From contig CAJOFW010000056.1 in NCBI GenBank assembly GCA_905234005.1, forward strand, positions 846 through 10,777: a stretch of DNA of 9,932 nt. The letters are read 5' to 3'. The position numbers and the translations under genes are program-made. Position 1 is the stretch's first letter; every line of letters starts with the position of its first letter. Positions 5,437-9,932 of the stretch are shown here, piece by piece. Under the pieces are notes generated by a model. The model had not been told where the DNA came from and did no database searches. It saw only the letters and a program-made list of their open reading frames with translations. Origin of the DNA: an uncultured Oscillospiraceae bacterium (GTDB lineage Bacteria > Bacillota > Clostridia > Oscillospirales > Oscillospiraceae).

Positions 5437-7419
5437 TCAGGAGATGTCCGCCATATCGAGGTACTTGTAGCCGTCCTCGGCGATGTGGTTTTTCCGGCCG
5501 GCGAGGTCGTCGCCGAGCAGAAGCTGGAACCAGTACGCCGTGCGCTCGGCGTCCTCGGGCATGACGCGGATGAGGCGGCGTGTCTCCGGATTCATCGTCG
5601 TGAGCCACATCATTTCCGCCGAGTTCTCGCCGAGGCCCTTCGACCGGTTCACGGTGAATTTCCGGCCGTCAAGCTCCTCGACGATGCGGTTTTTCTCCGC
5701 GTCGGAATAGGCGTACCAGGTCTTGTTTTTCGACGTGATCTCATACAGCGGCGACTCCGCGATGTAGACGTAGCCCTCCGTGATCAGCGTCGGCGTGAGA
5801 CGCCACAGCATCGTGAGGATCAGCGTGCGGATCTGGAAGCCGTCGACGTCCGCGTCGGTGCATATGACGACCTTGCTCCAGCGCAGGTTATCGAGGTTGA
5901 AGGCGTTCAGCTCCCGGCCGTGCTTTTCGACCTCCACGCCGCAGCCGAGCACCTTCAGAAGATCGGTGATGATGTCGCTCTTGAAGATGCGGCCGTAGTC
6001 GGCCTTGAGGCAGTTCAGTATCTTGCCGCGCACGGGCATGATGCCCTGAAATTCCGCGTCGCGCCCCATCTTGCACGAGCCGAGGGCGGAGTCGCCCTCC
6101 ACGATGTACAGCTCCCGGCGCTCCGGGTCGCGGCTGCGGCAGTCGACGAACTTCTCGACACGGGACGTGATATCCATTGTGCCGGTGAGCTTTTTCCTGA
6201 TGTTAAGGCGGGTGCGGTCGGCCTGCTCGCGGCTGCGCTTGTTGATGAGCACCTGATCGGCCATGCGTCCGGCCTCGGCGGCGTGCTCGATGCACCACAC
6301 CTCGAGCTGCTGCTTGAAGAATTCGGTCATCGCCTCCTGGATGAACCGGTTGCTGATGGCCTTCTTTGTCTGGTTCGCGTAGGACGTCTGCGTCGAGAAG
6401 CAGTTCGTGACGAGGACGAGACAGTCCTGCACGTCCTGCCAGGTGATTTTCGACTCGTTCTTCTGGTATTTGCCGAGCTTTTTGATGTACGCGTCCACGC
6501 CGGACACAAAGCCCGATCTCGCGGCCTTATCCGGCGCGCCGCCGTGCTCGAGCCAGGACGAGTTGTGGTAGTATTCGATCAGGCTGAGCCTGTTCGAGAA
6601 GCAGAACGCCGCCGAGAGGCGTACCTTGTACTCCGGCTTGTCGGCGCGGTCGCGGCCCCGCCGCTCCGCCTCTATATAATACGGCGCGGTCAAGGTGTCC
6701 TCGCCGGCCAGCTCCTGCACGTAGTCGAGGATGCCGTGCTCGTAGACGTAGTCGGTCGTCTCGAACTTCGCCCCGTGCTGGATGCGAAGACGGAACGTCA
6801 CGCCGGCGTTGACGACGGCCTGCCGCCGGAGCGTCTGCCGGAACCACTCCTCGGGGATGTCGATGTCGGTGAATACGGAAAGATCGGGCCGCCAGCGGTG
6901 GGTCGTGCCGGTCTTCTTGCGGTCGATGGGGGAGGTGGTCATGCTGCCGACGATCTCGCCCTTTTCAAAGTGGAGATCATACCGGTTTCCGTCGCGGCGG
7001 ACGGTCACGTCCATGTATTCCGACGCGTACTGCGTCGCGCACGCGCCGAGACCGTTCAGGCCGAGGGCGTATTCGTAGCTCTCGCCCTCGTCGTTCGCGT
7101 ATTTGCCGCCGGCGTACAGCTCGCAGTAGACAAGCTCCCAGTTGTATTTGCCCTCCGCCGGGTTCCAGTCGACGGGACAGCCGCGTCCGAAGTCCTCGAC
7201 CTCGACGGAGCGGTCCTCGTACCGCGTGACCGTGATCAGCGTGCCGAAGCCGGCCCGGGCCTCGTCGATGGAGTTTGATAATATCTCAAATACGGAGTGC
7301 TCGCAGCCCTCCAGCCCGTCGGAGCCGAATATGACGCCGGGACGCTTCCGCACGCGGTCGGCGCCCTTGAGCTGGGTGATGCTGTCGTTGCCGTATTGCT
7401 CTTGCTTTTTCTTAGCCAT
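5437..7419 (-). CDS. Type IIA DNA topoisomerase subunit B (GyrB/ParE family, divergent clostridial type)
   Basis: A 660-residue ATPase and TOPRIM subunit, complete. The GHKL ATPase has R-K-R-P-G-V-I-F-G-S-D-G (24-35), F-E-I-L-S-N-S-I-D-E-A (44-54; Glu45 is the presumed catalytic base, Asn49 binds Mg), D-F-G-R-G-C-P-V-D (76-84, usually DNGRGIPVD) and A-L-G-L-N-G-L-G-A (118-126, usually SGGLHGVGA). Q-T-K (350-352) supplies the gamma-phosphate lysine. The TOPRIM domain has Y-I-V-E-G-D-S-A (438-445, Glu441), M-P-V-R-G-K-I-L-N (461-469) and T-D-A-D-V-D-G (521-527), so Mg-binding acids are intact. The C-terminus has S-K-G-L-G-E and T-T-M-N-P-E-T-R-R-L. Start MAKKKQEQYG at 7417-7419 fits the family N-terminus and the candidate promoter; the upstream extension is non-coding in character. 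GAGAGG lies about 12 nt upstream, a rather distant ribosome site. It is the first gene of the leftward operon and partner of the adjacent subunit A. Confidence 0.95.
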   Translation of the reverse strand: MAKKKQEQYGNDSITQLKGADRVRKRPGVIFGSDGLEGCEHSVFEILSNSIDEARAGFGTLITVTRYEDRSVEVEDFGRGCPVDWNPAEGKYNWELVYCELYAGGKYANDEGESYEYALGLNGLGACATQYASEYMDVTVRRDGNRYDLHFEKGEIVGSMTTSPIDRKKTGTTHRWRPDLSVFTDIDIPEEWFRQTLRRQAVVNAGVTFRLRIQHGAKFETTDYVYEHGILDYVQELAGEDTLTAPYYIEAERRGRDRADKPEYKVRLSAAFCFSNRLSLIEYYHNSSWLEHGGAPDKAARSGFVSGVDAYIKKLGKYQKNESKITWQDVQDCLVLVTNCFSTQTSYANQTKKAISNRFIQEAMTEFFKQQLEVWCIEHAAEAGRMADQVLINKRSREQADRTRLNIRKKLTGTMDITSRVEKFVDCRSRDPERRELYIVEGDSALGSCKMGRDAEFQGIMPVRGKILNCLKADYGRIFKSDIITDLLKVLGCGVEVEKHGRELNAFNLDNLRWSKVVICTDADVDGFQIRTLILTMLWRLTPTLITEGYVYIAESPLYEITSKNKTWYAYSDAEKNRIVEELDGRKFTVNRSKGLGENSAEMMWLTTMNPETRRLIRVMPEDAERTAYWFQLLLGDDLAGRKNHIAEDGYKYLDMADIS

Positions 7420-7480
7420 GTACCGGGGAAATCCTCTCCGTCCCCTGTCAAACAGTGGACATAATATACCTATCTTAGAG

Positions 7481-7508
7481 AGTATACCACATCCTGCGCA
7501 AAAATCAA
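7481..7508 (-). promoter_or_regulatory. Candidate promoter for the topoisomerase operon
   Basis: Read on the minus strand, TTGATT (7503-7508) is followed after 16 bp by TATACT (7481-7486), preceded by TGG, which gives an extended -10 element (TGGTATACT). It would start transcription near 7474, with a leader of about 55 nt before the subunit B ATG. A TTGACA-like string closer to the gene (about 7446-7451) has no matching -10 and was discounted. Confidence 0.6.
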
Positions 7509-7585
7509 GGGCGTGACAACAAAAGCGCGACCGGCTGCGATGCGTCCGACCGGCGGCGCGGGGGACAGATGACGCCATATTGCGC

Positions 7586-7624
7586 TTGCATCGGCGGGTC
7601 ATCCATGATACTATTTTATATAAT
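7586..7624 (+). promoter_or_regulatory. Candidate promoter(s) for the secreted leucine-rich repeat protein gene
   Basis: Two overlapping possibilities are visible. One is TTGCAT (7586-7591), 17 bp, then TACTAT (7609-7614) with an extended TGA just before it. The other is a perfect TATAAT (7619-7624) with no good -35. Either would give a leader that includes all of the 23-bp tandem repeats. The exact start cannot be decided from sequence alone. Confidence 0.45.
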
Positions 7625-7629
7625 GCCGT

Positions 7630-7707
7630 TTCCGACTGATACTGCCTCCGGTTTTCGGCTGATACCGTCTCCGGCTTCCGACTGAAACCGCCTCCGGTTT
7701 TCGGCTG
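7630..7707. repeat. 23-bp tandem repeat, about 3.4 copies
   Basis: Copies run 7630-7652, 7653-7675, 7676-7698 and a partial 7699-7707. Each starts TTCCGACTGA or TTTCGGCTGA, has a variable middle (TACTGC, TACCGT, AACCGC) and ends CTCCGG plus T or C. Copies one and three resemble each other, as do copies two and four, giving a 46-bp higher-order period. The array lies between the candidate promoters and the ribosome site of the rightward gene, so it would be in its leader RNA. Its regular spacing suggests repeated protein binding or slippage expansion; no function is known. Confidence 0.75.
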
Positions 7708-7755
7708 TTGGTTCAGCCGTGCAATCGGCGGAACAGGAAAGGGAAAGGAGAAAAG

Positions 7756-9081
7756 ATGAGACAATTCATGATACGATACAAAAGACTGACGGCGCTGCTT
7801 CTCGCGGCGCTCATATGCCTGTCACTCGCCGCGCCCGCGATGGCGGACGGCGAGCTTGTGGATGTGACGGACGCGGCGGCGGACGCGGAAATCGAGACCG
7901 CGGCGGCGGAAGGCGACGCGGCGGCGGAAGACGAGATCGAGGATATGGCCGCCATCGGGGATTGGCAGGACGAAACCCCTGCTGTGGCGGATGTGACCGG
8001 CGACGTGGCGGACGTCGGGGCGTTCGACGGGGAGGAGCCGCCCGTTTCCGACGGCGACGCTGTCCGGTTTGTCGCCGCTGTCAGCAGCAACATCTCGGAT
8101 AACGACTATGAGGTCTGGGCGGACGTCGTCAACTCCTACCTCGTCGAAAACAGCGACGGGACGCTGACGCGGGTGGAGTATATCGCGGGTACCGGCGTCG
8201 TCGTGGAGACCTGGTCGTCGTCCGGCGCGGTGCAGAGCAGCGAGGTGATCGCGGCGGAGCTTCCGCTGTTCGGCGGCTTCTTCGCCGGGCAGACGTACAA
8301 CTTTTTCGTGTTCGGCCAGATGAACGCTGAGGAGGACGACAGCGTGGAGGTTCTGCGCGTCGTCAAGTACAGCAAGAGCTGGCAGCGGCTCGGCAGTCTC
8401 TCCGTGACCGGGGCGAATACCTGTCTTCCGTTTGACGGCGGCTCTCTGCGTATGGCGGAGACGGCGGGGAAGCTGTACATCCACACCTGCCACACGATGT
8501 ATACATACACCGACGGATTACGGCATCAGGCCAACATGACGTTCGTCGTCACGGAGTCGACCATGGCGCTGGCGGACAGCTACACCGGTATCATGAACAT
8601 TGCCTACGGCTTTGTGAGCCACTCATTTAACCAGTTCGTCCAAACGGACGGGTCCTACGTCTACCGCGTCGACCACGGCGACGCCAATCCGCGCGCCATA
8701 TGCGTCACACGCTGCCCGGTCAGCGGGCGTATATACAATGTCACCTACGGCACCGCGCTCACGATTCCGGGCGAGAGCGGGTTAAACGCGACGGGCGTAT
8801 CCGTCGGCGGCTTCGAGATCGGCACGTCGAAGCTGCTCATCGCGGGCAACGCGGTCGATGTGAGCGACGAGGAGACATATTCGCCCTACGGCCAGCGCAA
8901 TATCTTCGTCTCCGCGGTGAGTCCCGACCTGTCCGGCGGGACGGTGACGTGGCTGACCGACTACGGCTCCGACAGCGCGGTCACGCCGCTCACGCCGCAG
9001 CTCGTGAAGCTCAGCGGAACGCGTTTTCTCGTGATGTGGGAGGAATATAACAGCGAAACCGGCGCCGGCTGTGTCTCGTAA
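7756..9081 (+). CDS. Secreted surface protein, N-terminal part (frame breaks near 9070)
   Basis: The first 441 residues of a large exported protein. A classical signal peptide is seen: basic start MRQFMIRYKRL, hydrophobic core and A-P-A-M-A before Asp31, with probable cleavage after Ala30. Residues 31-105 are very acidic, low-complexity linker. Residues 106-435 look beta-rich, possibly a propeller, and hold a motif-dense block: C-L-P-F-D-G-G-S-L-R-M-A-E (223-235), L-Y-I-H-T-C-H-T-M-Y (240-249), H-Q-A-N-M-T-F (257-263), S-H-S-F-N-Q-F (288-294) and D-H-G-D-A-N-P-R (306-313). Similar blocks are recalled from other clostridial surface proteins, unnamed and unverified. The ATG at 7756 has AAAGGAG ending 5 nt upstream. 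The frame stops at 9079-9081, but the next frame continues the protein at once, so this is the front of one split gene. Confidence 0.8.
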   Translation: MRQFMIRYKRLTALLLAALICLSLAAPAMADGELVDVTDAAADAEIETAAAEGDAAAEDEIEDMAAIGDWQDETPAVADVTGDVADVGAFDGEEPPVSDGDAVRFVAAVSSNISDNDYEVWADVVNSYLVENSDGTLTRVEYIAGTGVVVETWSSSGAVQSSEVIAAELPLFGGFFAGQTYNFFVFGQMNAEEDDSVEVLRVVKYSKSWQRLGSLSVTGANTCLPFDGGSLRMAETAGKLYIHTCHTMYTYTDGLRHQANMTFVVTESTMALADSYTGIMNIAYGFVSHSFNQFVQTDGSYVYRVDHGDANPRAICVTRCPVSGRIYNVTYGTALTIPGESGLNATGVSVGGFEIGTSKLLIAGNAVDVSDEETYSPYGQRNIFVSAVSPDLSGGTVTWLTDYGSDSAVTPLTPQLVKLSGTRFLVMWEEYNSETGAGCVS

Positions 9082-9932
9082 ACGACAGCGGCGCCCGCAT
9101 CGGCTCCGTCGCCGAGACAAATATGCGGCTGTCCGACTGCCAGCCGATCGTGACGTCGGACGGGCTTGTCACCTGGTATATGACGTCCGACATCACCACG
9201 CTGTACAAGGTCGACCCCTACGCGCTGGACGACATCGACAGCGGTACGGGTGACTATATCGCCTACGGTCTGTGCGGCGACGCGGCGTGGTGGACGCTCA
9301 CGGCGGACGGGCTGCTGACCATCGAGGGCAGCGGGGCCGCGACGGAGGGCTATAGCGACAGCATCACGGATGTGACGGTCGGGGAGGGGATCACCTCACT
9401 GCCGGATTACGCGTTCGTATACTGCTCGTCCCTTGTCAGCGCCGTGCTGCCGGAGGGGCTGACCGGGATACCGACCGGCGCGTTCTGGCTCTGCACGGGG
9501 CTTCGGCGTGTTGTGATACCCGCGAGTGTCACCACGGTCGGGACATACGCGTTCTACCGGTGCACAAGCCTCGCCGACGTATACTGCACCGGCACGGCGG
9601 CGAGCTGGGGCGGCGTCACCGTCGGCAATTACAACAGCGCCCTGATCGCCGCTTCGTTCCATTACAATTACACGCCGGGCACGCCGTACTTCGCGTGGGC
9701 GGACGACCACTCTGCCGCGACCGTGGCCTATACCGCCGCAAACGGCGCTCTCGCCGCCGCCGACGCGACCGTGACCGCGGCGCTGGCCTCGACGACGTCG
9801 GGCGGCGTCGTGACCGCGACGGATGAGAACGTCATCGAAGAAATCCGAAAACCGACCGATTCGATCGACGGTACCGCCGTCTACACCGCGTCCGTCGTCG
9901 TGGACGGCGTGACGTATACCGGCGCGATCACC
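9075..9932 (+). CDS. Secreted surface protein, continuation with BspA-type leucine-rich repeats (runs off right edge)
   Basis: This frame continues the upstream gene: L-V-N-D-S-G-A-R-I-G-S-V reads as a beta-hairpin directly after the M-W-E-E-Y of the first frame. Around 9270-9345 comes C-G-D-A-A-W-W-T-L-T-A-D-G-L-L-T-I-E-G-S-G, the usual preamble of clostridial leucine-rich repeat surface proteins. About three LRR_5 units follow (roughly 9370-9600), with G-I-T-S-L-P-D-Y-A-F, G-L-T-G-I-P-T-G-A-F and S-V-T-T-V-G-T-Y-A-F, spaced 23 residues. After 9680 a further domain begins with F-A-W-A-D-D-H-S-A-A-T-V-A-Y, like a repeat domain that usually carries TCxxC, here TAAN. The frame is open to the window end. 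If translated independently, the first ATG would be at 9123, with no clear ribosome site. Such proteins are usually surface adhesins or scaffolds; the target is unknown. Confidence 0.8.

Larger units (their letters stand above)
7420..7755. other. Divergent intergenic region
   Basis: These 336 bp separate the leftward topoisomerase operon from the rightward secreted-protein gene. They hold a leftward promoter near 7481-7508, candidate rightward promoter elements at 7586-7624, a 23-bp tandem repeat at 7630-7707, and the ribosome site AAAGGAG at 7744-7750 for the rightward gene. The reading frames that cross it do not look like protein and have no ribosome site. Confidence 0.7.

Noticed and set aside
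2620..7278. Very long plus-strand open frames (up to about 620 codons) opposite the LUD and topoisomerase genes
   Set aside because: They are antisense to well-supported genes with clear family motifs. Their translations have biased Asp/Val/Arg composition, no domain and no ribosome sites; high GC content explains the lack of stops.
7440..7455. TTGACA-like -35 near the topoisomerase B start
   Set aside because: No -10-like element lies at suitable spacing before the start codon.
7420..7764. N-terminal extension of topoisomerase subunit B up to 7764
   Set aside because: The extension crosses the promoter and tandem repeats and has no family similarity. MAKKKQEQYG at 7419 matches where the family begins.
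9050..9085. Programmed frameshifting in the secreted protein gene
   Set aside because: No slippery heptamer is found in the 30-bp switch window; mutation or sequencing error is more likely.

Overview
The window looks like chromosomal DNA from a GC-rich Firmicute of the class Clostridia, probably a gut Oscillospiraceae-type bacterium. This is inferred from the yqhY-nusB pair, a divergent clostridial-type second type IIA topoisomerase, LUD and lipoprotein families common in Clostridia, purine-rich Shine-Dalgarno sites, and a large secreted protein with BspA-type leucine-rich repeats. No RNA gene, CRISPR array, insertion sequence or prophage gene was recognised.

Left part (1-1093, all minus strand). 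An Asp23/Gls24-family gene (yqhY-like) is followed by nusB, which runs off the left edge. They share an extended -10 promoter at about 871-900. A GC-rich hairpin lies between them and may act as a weak attenuator. A 51-residue membrane protein (938-1093) lies upstream of that promoter.

Middle part (1164-7419, minus strand). A probable operon reads topoisomerase subunit B, topoisomerase subunit A, a stand-alone LUD-domain protein, and a lipoprotein with a C-terminal transglutaminase-like domain; the small membrane protein may be its last gene. A candidate promoter lies at 7481-7508. Spacing is tight: 18 bp between B and A, 69 bp between A and LUD, and a one-base TGATG overlap between LUD and the lipoprotein. 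Both topoisomerase genes are intact, with catalytic residues present but many departures from canonical gyrase motifs. The transglutaminase-like domain has apparently lost its catalytic Cys and His. Its gene is split by an apparent one-base frameshift.

Right part (7420-9932). A 336-bp divergent intergenic region holds the leftward topoisomerase promoter, candidate rightward promoters, and a 23-bp tandem repeat (about 3.4 copies) ending 48 bp before the next gene. That gene (plus strand, from 7756) encodes a secreted protein with a signal peptide, an acidic linker, a probable beta-rich domain carrying a motif-dense Cys/His-containing block, three BspA-type leucine-rich repeats and the start of a further repeat domain. 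It too is split by an apparent one-base frameshift at about 9051-9081, and it leaves the window at the right edge.

The most noteworthy items are the divergent topoisomerase pair, including an Ala at the quinolone-contact Ser position; the degenerate transglutaminase-like lipoprotein; the uncharacterised block in the secreted protein; the upstream 23-bp repeats; and two same-sign frameshifts confined to the two cell-surface genes.
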